Under the pieces are notes generated by a model. The model saw only the letters and a program-made list of their open reading frames with translations. It was not told the origin of the DNA and made no database searches. Below, piece after piece: positions 1 to 8,679 of a stretch of DNA of 64,000 bases (the stretch's first letter is position 1; each line of letters opens with the position of its first letter). Origin of the DNA: Symbiodinium natans (Eukaryota > Sar > Dinophyceae > Suessiales > Symbiodiniaceae); the NCBI GenBank assembly GCA_905221605.1, contig CAJNDS010002470.1, positions 123,501-187,500 of the forward strand, given 5' to 3'. A program made the translations under genes and the position numbers.

Positions 1-23
1 GGGAGATCATCGCCGGCCGGTTC

Positions 24-165
24 AGGGTTTAGGGTTTAGGGTTTAGGGTTGAGGGTTGAGGGTTGAGGGTTTAGGGTTTAGGGTTTGGGGGTTAGGGTGT
101 AGGGTTTACGGTTTTTGGGTTTTTGGGTTTAAGGGTTTAGGGTCTTGGCGGACCGGGGGATTTCG
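24..165. repeat. TTTAGGG/TTGAGGG telomere-like array
   Basis: Runs of TTTAGGG with a block of TTGAGGG variants and degenerate units at the right end. It is an interstitial array, not a chromosome end, because non-repeat sequence follows on both sides. Confidence 0.9.
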
Positions 166-432
166 AGCGTAGGTAGAACGAAGGGGACCTGACCTGGGCC
201 TCTACCTAGGATCCAGAGGAGGCTTGGATTCCCCTTGTTAGGGTGTATAGGTTCCCTGAACTGCTTCAGAACCAGCAGCTCAGCCCCCTGGTTCTCACAA
301 GTTTTGGGAGCTTTGGTGCGAAGGACCTAGCACTTCCTTGGGGCTCACATGTTCGCTTCCCCAGAACCCCCCTAGGCCCCCCTAAGCCCCCCTAAGCCCC
401 TGAAGCCTTCATGAAAGCCCTATTGCAGCCCT

Positions 433-556
433 ACTTGGAGGTTCAGGGTACTTATGACCCAATTATAAGGGTAGTTATCACCCACTTATAAGCCCTTAAA
501 GTACCCCACTGTAGCTGGGTTCTAATTGGATTACGAAGCACCATGAACCTCTAAGT
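433..556. mobile_element. MITE-like element, family B
   Basis: The left end reads ACTTGGAGGTTCAGGGTACTT and the right end carries its imperfect inverse (CATGAACCTCTAAGT). The interior has ATTATAA/TTATAAG blocks shared with other copies in the window. No coding capacity, so a non-autonomous terminal-inverted-repeat element. Sequence between here and the next arrays (557-947) holds a poly-G run and nothing else recognised. Confidence 0.75.
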
Positions 557-667
557 CACCGTCGCCGTAAGCCTGAGAAGCCACAATCCCTAAGCCTGCC
601 GTTCGACCCAAGCCTCTTCTCATGGGGGCAGTATTCTAACACAGGGGACCTGAATAATTTGAATAGG

Positions 668-694
668 GTTGGGGGGGGGGGGGGGGGGGGGGGG
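668..694. repeat. poly-G tract
   Basis: Uninterrupted G run of about 27 bases. Short reading frames crossing it are glycine or proline runs and are not credible genes. Confidence 0.95.
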
Positions 695-947
695 CGATGT
701 CATCATAGTATAGCTGGTCTTTCCCGTGGATTTGGCAGATGGTCACCCGGACGCGAACTTCACACCCACGTGAATCGAAACCTGAACATGCTGAAATGCA
801 TGTTTCTGGTCTTGGTCTTGGCAAGGAGACACAGAAGCATCCGTGCAGCCGCTGGCACCCGTGACGGAAGAGCAAAGAGAGGGAGCAGTTGATCAAGACA
901 GCTCGAACTTATTGATGAGGGATCAAAGGTCGCGAATACTCGTAGCA

Positions 948-1397
948 ACCCTAAACCCTAAACCCTAAACCTTAAACCCTCAACCCTCAACCCTAAATCT
1001 TAATTCTTCCGACCCTCATAGTAGATTCTGCCCCCCCCCCCCCCCCTTTTGGTGCATCACAGGCTTGCGTCCTCCCTGTTTAGGGTTTAGGGATCTGCGC
1101 GCCGAGTCTTCTGAGCCCCTCGACTCCCGAAACCCGCTAGAGCCCTGTAAGCCCAAGACTCCCGCCCTAATAAAAGCCTAAAGCCTACAGCCTAAAGCCT
1201 AAAGTGCCTAAAGCCTAAACCCGAAACCGTCAACCCGAACCCTAAACCCTAAACCCTAACCCTAAACCCTAAACCCCAAACCCCAAACCCCAAACCCCAA
1301 ACCCTAAACCCTAAACCCTAAACCCTAAACCCTATACCCTATACCCTATACCCTAAACCCTAAACCCTAAACCCTGAACCCTAAACCCTGAACCCTG
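948..1397. repeat. CCCTAAA arrays with poly-C tract
   Basis: Two CCCTAAA-type blocks (948-1003 and about 1235-1397) with CCCCAAA, CCCTATA and CCCTGAA variants. A C run of about 17 lies at 1030. The middle holds degenerate GCCTAAA units. No gene seen. Confidence 0.85.
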
Positions 1398-1479
1398 AAG
1401 ATGCCTCCGGAGGTTCTGACTTCTTCCTCATGCCATCCAGGCAAGCCTAGGGGCTTTGGGGCTTTCCGGCTTTGGGGCT

Positions 1480-2420
1480 TTCGGGCTTAGGGTTTAGGGT
1501 TCAGGGTTTAGGGTTTAGGGTTTAGGCTTAGGGGCTTAGGGTCTGAGGGGCTTAGGGGCCTAGGGTTGAGGGCTTAGGGGTGTAGGGCCACGGGGGCTAA
1601 GGGATTAGGGTTAGGGGTTGTGGGCAGGCACTGGCGATACTGGTGTTGTGGGCAGGCACTGGCGATACTGGTGGGCTCATCTACCCCTGCAACGCCTCCG
1701 ACTGGTTGGCGTTTGGGGTTTATGGGGCTTAAGGTTCAGGGCTTGGATGTTTAAATGTTTAATTCGTCGGGTTCCTCAAACCCTAAGCCCTAAGCCCTAA
1801 GCCCTAAGCCCTACGCCCTAAACCCTAAACCCTGGCATTGTCGGTTGATCGTTCACCTGGCCGTCCTGCGAGGCAGCCGATTCACTTTTTTTTTTGGCGG
1901 GGGGGCGGGGGCGAGTTGGGCGTTTCTTGTGGCGCTCTTCATCCCGAAGCCCCCCCGCCCCTAAGGGTTTTGTGGTTTAGGGTTTAGGGTTTGCTGTTTA
2001 GGGTTTAGGGTTTAGGGTTCAGTTTTAAGGGTTTAGGGTTTAGGGCAAACCCTAATCCCTGCCCTTCTGCGCGTCCTGAAGCCATCTGCAGGTACGAGCC
2101 GTGTGGCATTCCCCAGATGTGTTGGGCTCCCATCCGATGTCCTAGTCCCTCTTGCCATAGGGTTGGGTAGGGTTTAGGGTTTAGGGTTTGGGGGTTTGGG
2201 GGTTTAGGGTTTAGGGTTTAGGGTTTAGGGTTTAGGGTTTAGGGTTTAGGGTTTAGGGTATATGGGTTTATGGGTTTATGCGTTTATGGGTTTATGGGTT
2301 TGTGGGGTTTGTGGGGTTTGTTTTTAGGCAGGGTTCAAGGTCTAGGGTTGAGGGTTCAAGGTTCAGGGCGTAGAGGCTTAGGGCTTTGAAAAGTTTAGGG
2401 TTAACCCTCCACACACACCA
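1480..2420. repeat. TTTAGGG arrays with orientation switch
   Basis: TTTAGGG units at 1490-1600, 1975-2045 and 2163-2400, with a short CCCTAAG/CCCTAAA block at 1780-1835 in the opposite orientation. Spacers of 100-200 bases hold nothing recognisable. Confidence 0.85.
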
Positions 2421-3197
2421 CAGTTCCTGGCGAGTGAAGCTTGCTTGCCCTTCATTAGCCGTAATTACGGGCTTGCTTAAGCTATCAGGTGTCGATAGAG
2501 TTTTGGACCCCCCTCCCCCCAAAGCAAAAGCCTCCTCTCATCATGCTCTTGCTTCCAGAAGCGACCCTAAACCCCAACCCTAAACTCTGCTGCAGTCGTC
2601 CTGCACTTGCTATCCCTAAGCCGTAAGTCCCAAACCCCAAAGCTTCCCGAGCCCTCAGCTCACTAGTCCCTCACACCCCTACATCCCAAAGCCTCAAAAC
2701 CCCGAACTCTAAAGCTGGCGCTCCTAAAACCCAAAGCCTATACCCTACCCCCCCCCCAGAAAAAAAACAACAACAACAAAATGCAAGACAAAAGCTGTTC
2801 ATAACAATAATGTACATGCATAAGCACATGACACTACAGCCCCTCAAGCCCCCAAGGCGCCATGCGCTATGCCACGCTGCCCATCGTCCACGCCACCGGG
2901 GGTCTTACAGACTCGGTGAAAAGCCGGGGGGCTCGGAAAGTGCCTAGGATTTCGCGGGAGGGGTTTGAAAGTTGTAGGGTTTGAAGGTTTTAGGGTTTTA
3001 AGGTTTTAGGGTTTCAGGGTTTTAGGGTGTTGGGGTTTAGGGTTTAGGGTTCAGGGTTCCGGTTTCAGGGGTTAGGGTTAGGGTCAGGGCTTAGGATCTG
3101 GAGATTTATTTTTGCGGATTTGGGGACCCAGACCGGTCTTGAAAAGGGCTTACCATTCAGCTGATCTTAGGCTCAAACTCCAAAGGGAATAGGTCAG
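2421..3197. other. stretch without recognised gene
   Basis: Degenerate CCCTAAA-like words, a CAACAACAAC patch near 2768 and a TTTAGGG-like block at 2960-3080. No reading frame here has the look of coding sequence. Confidence 0.5.
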
Positions 3198-3230
3198 GGC
3201 GGTTGGCCGCCCCACACGGCGTGGGGCGGC
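3198..3230. repeat. GC-rich competing hairpins
   Basis: GCCGCCCCAC (3206-3215) pairs perfectly with GTGGGGCGGC (3221-3230) around a 5-base loop. The overlapping GGGCGG-TTGG-CCGCCC (3198-3213) forms a second, mutually exclusive hairpin. Could be a structured RNA element or a short inverted repeat; function unknown. Confidence 0.6.
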
Positions 3231-3254
3231 AGCTGATGTATGATGGCCCCCTAC

Positions 3255-3312
3255 ATGGGTTTAGGGTTTAGGGTTTAGGGTTTAGGGTTTGGGGTTGAGG
3301 GTTTAGGGTTTA
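3255..3312. repeat. TTTAGGG array
   Basis: About eight TTTAGGG-type units. Confidence 0.9.
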
Positions 3313-3371
3313 ATGCCAGAACTGCCCGCGGCATAGTACGAAGCACTCGAGGCTAGTCTGTACTCTTATCT

Positions 3372-3492
3372 CTTGGTAGCCCAGTGGTGCCCTTTCCTCT
3401 TTTTTTGGTTCTGGTTTCCCCTATGAAAGTAACCAAAAAAAGGGTGCCTGAGACTAGTATGGTTGCTGGGCTATGGTTACTGGGCTACTAAG
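3372..3492. mobile_element. MITE-like element, family D
   Basis: Starts CTTGGTAGCCCAGTGGTGCCC and ends in the inverse GGGCTACTAAG. The interior has a CTTTTTTTGG...CCAAAAAAAGG inverted pair. Related copies lie at about 12295-12400 and 46500-46611. The ends begin CTTGG, like the inferred intron ends of the PPR genes. Confidence 0.75.
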
Positions 3493-3565
3493 ATCTTCAC
3501 AGCTCCTGTGCGATATCACAGCAAGCACTAAGCCCGAAACGCTGAGCCCTAAACCTGTTTTGCAG

Positions 3566-3625
3566 GCTGGTACACGGAGCCGGAGGCTGCTACGGGCTTC
3601 CACGTCTGGCCGCTGAACGACGATA
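3566..3625 (+). CDS. isolated exon candidate, unknown protein
   Basis: A 60-base open stretch follows a TTTTGCAG|G acceptor and ends at GCACCTGGG, which matches the donor pattern of the PPR genes downstream. Read from the third base it encodes WYTEPEAATGFHVWPLNDD, a non-repetitive composition unlike the surrounding telomere words. It is not a PPR motif and I do not recognise it. Flanking exons were not found. It may be one exon of a third gene or a relic. Confidence 0.4.
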
Positions 3626-4223
3626 GCACCTGGGCCTCACGAATCTTCAGGGGTTTGGGATTTGGGGGTTTGGGGTTGTGGAGCGCAATTTCATAAAGGT
3701 GGTACGGCTAGGTCTGGAGTTATTTTGAGCGCATGTGTAGTGGGGGTTCGCGGGGTCGTGTTCGGCGTTCGGGGACTTGTCAAAATCCAATGCATGCCTC
3801 TTGACATGTTTTCACCCAAGCCCTGAGCCCCCCAAAAGCCCTGAGCCCCCAAACCCCTTGCTCTATTGAGGCATGAAGAAGGCGCCTGGCTCAGCTGGGT
3901 GTCGCTGGGGTTGGTTCCCCTAAACTCTACGCCCTGAACACCTTAAGCCCTAAACCTTAAGCCCTAAACCCGAAACCCTTGCCCCTAAACCCTAAACCCT
4001 GGTCACTCATCCCTCAACTGTTCTGAGTCTTCTGAGATCTCATAGAGATGTGCACCAATGCAGCCCGACTGCTGCGCGAACACGATCTTAATTTTTTGAC
4101 TCGTGCTCTCATTGGGGATCTTGAACCATAAGCTCTAACCAAAAACAACACTAGAAGACGGCCAACTACGCAGCCGGCACTCGTTTGGTTTTTGTTTGGC
4201 TTGCTAGCTTCTTTAACCCTGTA

Positions 4224-4446
4224 GCCCTAAACCCTAAACCCTAAACCCTATACCCTAAACCCTAAACCCTATATGAGTTGAAACACAGCGAAGACGTGCT
4301 TGCAAGCAGGGCAAAACATGGAAAGCACACACTGCAAGCAAAGGGATCTAGGAGAGCCAGAGGCGGCGCTATTTTGGTTTGTAAAGGGTTTAGGGTTTCG
4401 GGTTTAGGGTTTAGGGTTTGGGGTTTGGGGTTTGGGGTTTGGGGTT
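4224..4446. repeat. CCCTAAA then TTTAGGG arrays, facing each other
   Basis: CCCTAAA units at 4224-4272 and TTTAGGG/TTTGGGG units at 4386-4446, in opposite orientation around a short unique spacer. Confidence 0.85.
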
Positions 4447-4467
4447 TACATAGGTTTCAGTCCATGG

Positions 4468-4562
4468 CTTCATGGGAACTTTGAAGTAGGGCTATAAGTA
4501 GGGTAGCTGAATATGGCTATACTTTATGTGGGTCCTACTTTTTGTACTCATGAACCTTCAAG
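4468..4562. mobile_element. MITE-like element, family B, diverged
   Basis: TTCATGGGAACTTTGAAGTAGGG at the left, and the inverse GTACTCATGAACCTTCAAG at the right, about 95 bp overall. Confidence 0.6.
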
Positions 4563-4659
4563 CCGGGTTTTGGGGGGTAGTGTTAGCCACGGAGTGTACC
4601 CCGGAGTTTGGGTCAATGTGGCTAATACAGGGGAATGTGGTTAAAGTACTTGTATGGGG

Positions 4660-5150
4660 GGGAGCTAAACCCTGAACCGTAAACCCTAAACCCTCCAAGC
4701 CCCAAACCCCCAAACCTAAACCTTTCAAACCCCCAAACCCTAAACCCTTCAAAGCCTCCTAAACCCTCCTAAACCCTAAAGACCCCCAAAACCCTAAACC
4801 CTAAAGATCCCCAAGAGATCCCCCAAAAGCCCCATGCTCGGATGAGCAATTTGAATTCCAGATGCTCCCCGCATGGTAGCTGAGCCCGCATCACCCTTTT
4901 GGCGGTTTAGGGTTCAGGGTTTAGGGTTTAGAAACCATGGGGGGTTTAGAGATTTTCAATGTTCACCATACGGTTTGTTTTGGTTTTGAGGTTTACTGGT
5001 TTGCACTGAATCCTTGCAAACCCAAAACGCTGTAGAGAGTCCCTATGCACTAAAAACCCTAAAACACTCCCCCCAAAATCCCTGAGTCCCTAACCCCTAG
5101 ACCCTAGAGACCCTAAGGACCCTAGACCCTAAACCCTAAACCCAAATCAG
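4660..5150. repeat. degenerate CCCTAAA-type sequence
   Basis: Irregular CCCTAAA, CCCCAAA and CCTCCTAAA words with short unique spacers. No gene recognised. Confidence 0.7.
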
Positions 5151-5262
5151 GTGATCTTTGACGCTCTCCAACTTTTCTTCCGCAAACGCGAGGACTGCTG
5201 CCGCTAAAGCCCCTGAAGGAAGTGAGTGCTTCGGAGAGATTTCGGGGTTCAGGCCTACCGCA

Positions 5263-5485
5263 ACCCTAAACCATAACCCTAAACCCTAAAACCTAAAGCC
5301 TGAGCCCTAAACCCTAAACCCCAAACCCTAAACCCTAAACCCCAAACCCCAAACCCTAAACCCTAAACCCTAAACCCTAAACCCTGAACCCTGAACCCTG
5401 AACCCTGAACCCTGAACCCTGAACCCTGAACCCTGAACCCTGAACCCTGAACCCTGAACCCTGAACCCTGAACCCTGAACCCTAC
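5263..5485. repeat. CCCTAAA array passing into a CCCTGAA array
   Basis: About 100 bases of CCCTAAA/CCCCAAA units followed by about 14 near-perfect CCCTGAA units (5383-5480). The clean block of one variant suggests local expansion of a mutated unit. Confidence 0.9.
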
Positions 5486-5867
5486 CTCCTTGTTTTCGGA
5501 GTTGGTTTAGAGCCTTTAGGGTTTGAGGTCGCGCCCGAAGCGGGTTTAGGGTTCATGCCCTAAAACCGAAACCCGTTCGCCCAAAGTCGAACCCGCATCA
5601 ACTTCGCAGCCCCCGAACAATTTGCGCACAAACGCAAAAGTCAGAAAGGACATGATGTTGTTTCATGTTGCCTGGGTTGTCTCATTCCTTATTTGCAAGA
5701 TGCTTGCACATGTTTGCACACCAAAACCTCTGTGGACCCCCCTTTTTAAGACACAAATCTAAGCACACGATTTGTCGTATTCAACGACGGTCTTAAAGTA
5801 ATCGCTGTAGCTTCATTTGTCCCGGCACATGACACCATCAATTGTTCGCAGAACGCCTAAACATACA

Positions 5868-5915
5868 CGGGGGTTTCCGAAATTAGGGGTACCTTTTTTG
5901 GGGTCCTTAACCTAT
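5868..5915. mobile_element. MITE-like element, family G, left part
   Basis: GGGGGTTTCCGAAATTAGGGGTACC then TTGGGGTCC match the left half of family G copies at 11700, 52767 and 54916. No right end was found. Confidence 0.45.
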
Positions 5916-5937
5916 ACAGGGATCAAATATAGTTATT

Positions 5938-5960
5938 TATACATATTATGCACTATATAT

Positions 5961-6009
<49 letters not shown>

Positions 6010-6010
6010 A
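5938..6010. repeat. TA/TATACA microsatellite
   Basis: Alternating T and A with TACATA interruptions. Similar tracts lie at 23220-23270, 31650-31710, 34875-35002 and 45560-45585. Confidence 0.9.
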
Positions 6011-6289
6011 GACCCCTTATGTTTGCAATCCCCCACACCCCAGCACCGTACACCCTAAACCCTAAACCCTAAACCCTAAGCAATAGACTGTAAATCGAGA
6101 ACCCTAACCACCATGCCTTGTTGGAAGCCACTGCGAGGATTTTGAGGCCATGAAAAGCCGCGCCATGCAGCAGGAGAGGGGCAAGGGCTTCGGGTCAGGG
6201 TTATGGCTGGGTTTATATGGCCTTAGGCCTTAACCCCTAAATCTGAAACCCTGAACCCTGTTTAGAGCCCCTTATTAAAACCTTACCAT

Positions 6290-6978
6290 GAACCCTAAAC
6301 CCTAAACCCCAAACCCGAAACCCGAAACCCTAAACCCGATAAATCCTAAACCCTAAACCCCTGAAGCCTAAAGCAAGATACAAAGGCCCAGCATTTGGTT
6401 CAGGGTTTCGGGTTTACCTAAGGTTGCGATCGGGCTTAGGGTCTTGGTTCAGCACTACAGATGCTAAACTAGGGGTTAGGGTTTGGGGTTTAGGGTTTAG
6501 GGTTTAGGGTTTAACGCTTAGGGTTCAGGGATTCAGGGCTTACCGTGCTCCCGCCTCAGCCATCTGGCAACTCAAGCTGAGCGTCGCCTCCTGCGTTGTC
6601 AGCCTTGGTATCCCTAAACCCTAAACCCTAGACCCCAAACCCTAAACCCTAAACCCCAAACCCTAAACGCCAAGCACTAAACCCCAAACCACCCCAAACC
6701 CCAAACCCCAAACCCCAAACGCCAAACCCCAAAGCCCAAACCCCTAACCCCAAACCCAAAACCCCAAAGCACCAAACCCCAAACCCTAAACCCTAAACCC
6801 TAAACCCTAAACCCTACACCCTAAACCCCAAAAAACCGCAAACCCAAACCCCCAAACCCCCAAACCCCAAACCCCAAACCCCAAACCCTAAACCCTCAAC
6901 CCTAAAACCCTAAACCCTAAACCCCAAACCCCAAACCTTAACCCTAAACCCTAAACCCTTAACCCTAAACCCTAAACC
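6290..6978. repeat. long mixed CCCTAAA/CCCCAAA arrays
   Basis: CCCTAAA units at 6290-6365 and a dense CCCTAAA/CCCCAAA field at 6610-6978. A TTTAGGG block (6475-6510) lies between them in the opposite orientation. Confidence 0.85.
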
Positions 6979-7064
6979 ATGCTTGAAGCCCTCCCGCGGC
7001 GAGCTCCCGCTGCGGTCTGACGCTTCAATGCAGTTCTGGAGGATCCTCTGAGCCCCCACTTCAG

Positions 7065-7260
7065 AAGGTTCATGGGTGCTTCGAAGTAGGGTTTAGGGTT
7101 TAGGGTTTAGGGTTTAGGGTTTAGGGTTTAGGGTTTAGGGTTTAGGGTTTAGGGTTTGGGGTACGTAAAAGTCGGGTTATAAGTACCTCAAGTAAGGCTA
7201 TAACCATTGTTACCCTACTTTATGGCCCTACCTATAAAGTACCCATGAACCTCCAAGTAG
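7065..7260. mobile_element. family B element containing a telomere-like array
   Basis: The ends are AAGGTTCATGGGTGCTTCGAAGTAGGG and the inverse GTACCCATGAACCTCCAAGTAG. About ten perfect TTTAGGG units (7087-7157) sit inside the element, straight after the inner GTAGGG of the left arm. Either the array grew from that GTAGGG or it was inserted there. Confidence 0.75.
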
Positions 7261-7310
7261 AAGCTTGCTTCCTTCGCTTTTGTTTCGAAGGCTGGACTGG
7301 CTACAATGAT

Positions 7311-7436
7311 ACCTGGAGGTTCATGGGTACTTATAACCCCGATTAGAAGTCTCCTTAAACCTAACCTACTTAGGTGACTTGGGGGGCTTGTAATTGCAGT
7401 TACAATTGGGGGCTATAAGTCATGAACCTCCAAGTA
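7311..7436. mobile_element. MITE-like element, family B
   Basis: CCTGGAGGTTCATGGGTACTT at the left and CATGAACCTCCAAGTA at the right, with internal TATAA motifs. It lies about 50 bp from the previous copy in the same orientation. Confidence 0.75.
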
Positions 7437-7667
7437 AGGGAATGGTCAAGGGCCATAGAGAAACGATGTTGACACGGAGGAGAAGTTTACGAAATACATC
7501 TGACAGTTGGGCTCAAGAAATCCTAAGTCCTAAGCCCTTACGCCCTCAACTCCTAAACCCTAAACCCTAAACCCTAAACCCTAAGCCCTAAACCCTAAAC
7601 CCTAAACTCAAAAAGCCTCTGGTTTAACGCAAGTTGGGCCTCTAGCGATGCAGGGTCTTTAAATCTA

Positions 7668-7797
7668 AGGGTAGTTACATGGGCCCTTAATATGGTCCCT
7701 TACCTCCTTCAAAGGTTCTGAAGTATGGGCCCTTGGTATATAAGGGGTAAGGGCTCCCCTTGCAAGGACCCATACTAAGGGACCATGTAGCTACCCT
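7668..7797. mobile_element. MITE-like element, family E
   Basis: The left arm GGGTAGTTACATGGGCCCTTA is matched in inverse by GGGACCATGTAGCTACCC at the right. A second copy with the same interior lies at 32136-32266. Confidence 0.7.
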
Positions 7798-8077
7798 GCG
7801 ACTAAAGGAGTTGCTTATGCATACGCCTTCCTCCTGGGTTTTCAGGGAGATTTGTCTGGGGTTTAGGGTTTAGTCGGGAATAGGGGTGTTTAGGGATTCT
7901 GTTGGTAAGCAGGGAATGGTGGCATGGGGTATTCATTAGCACATACTACTTTTTCCATTCCCTACTCCCTAAGTCCCGCACTAAGCCCTAAGCCTTAAAC
8001 CCTCCCGACCTCACAGCAGCTGAGACGCCGAGAAACCTGGGCAGTTCGCAGTGCCAGCTACCAAGGCGGCTTGAGCC

Positions 8078-8297
8078 TAAATCCTAAACCCTAAACCCTA
8101 AACCCTAAACCCTAAATAAACCTAAACCCTAAACCCTAAACCCTAAACCCTAAACCCTAAACCCTAAACCCTAAACCCTAAACCCTAAACCCTAAACCCT
8201 AAACCCTAAACCCTAAACCCTAAACCCTAAACCCTAAACCCTAAACCCTAAACCCTAAACCCTAAACCCTAAACCCTAAACCCTAAACCCTAAACCC
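8078..8297. repeat. long near-perfect CCCTAAA array
   Basis: About 30 CCCTAAA units with almost no variation. The high purity suggests recent addition or homogenisation. Confidence 0.95.
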
Positions 8298-8301
8298 CAA
8301 G

Positions 8302-8332
8302 CTTGCTTCTTGAGGAGATGTTAGCAAAAAGG
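8302..8332 (+). CDS. possible upstream PPR exon of gene A
   Basis: Directly after the array, an AG acceptor is followed by codons reading LLLEEMLAKR, which resembles the LLxEMPxAR part of a PPR motif. A GC dinucleotide follows, and the phase fits the first firm exon at 8680. The join would give one residue too many, and the acceptor is AG|C, not AG|G. A weaker PPR-like relic (EKPGQF) is at about 8029-8050. Confidence 0.35.
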
Positions 8333-8679
8333 GCCTCGAACAGTCAAGCCGAGGCTTCTGCTTCCTGGGGGTGTCAGGGCTGGAAAGTATCTTGGAGGGT
8401 TCAGAATTTTAAGGTTTAGGGTTTCGGGGTTCAGGCATGTTGAGGCTATCGTTTCATGACCCGGTAGGCTTGTCTAATCGATGCCCGCCGCCCCTCAAGC
8501 CTAAGCCCTAAACCCAAACCCTAAACCCCAAGCCTTATACCCTTTGCACACGCTGGCTTACACGAGCCCTTTGCGTCTTTTGTCTTCGCGCCGCCCTGAA
8601 CCCCAAGCCCTAAGCCCCAAACCCTAAACCCCAAAAACTTCCGCTCCAGGGTCCACAAATCGGTATTGGGCTTCGCTAG

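Noticed and set aside
1-160. TTTAGGG array at the left edge as a true chromosome end
   Set aside because: Short, degenerate, preceded by unique sequence, and dozens of equal arrays occur throughout the window.
6979-7002. MLEALPRR before a GC, fitting the spacing to the 8680 exon
   Set aside because: No acceptor to its left (only CCCTAAA repeat), an in-frame TGA follows soon after, and 8302-8332 is a rival candidate.
8078-8297. CCCTAAA arrays as CRISPR or other regulatory arrays
   Set aside because: Continuous 7-bp tandem repeat without spacers; simple telomere-like repeat.
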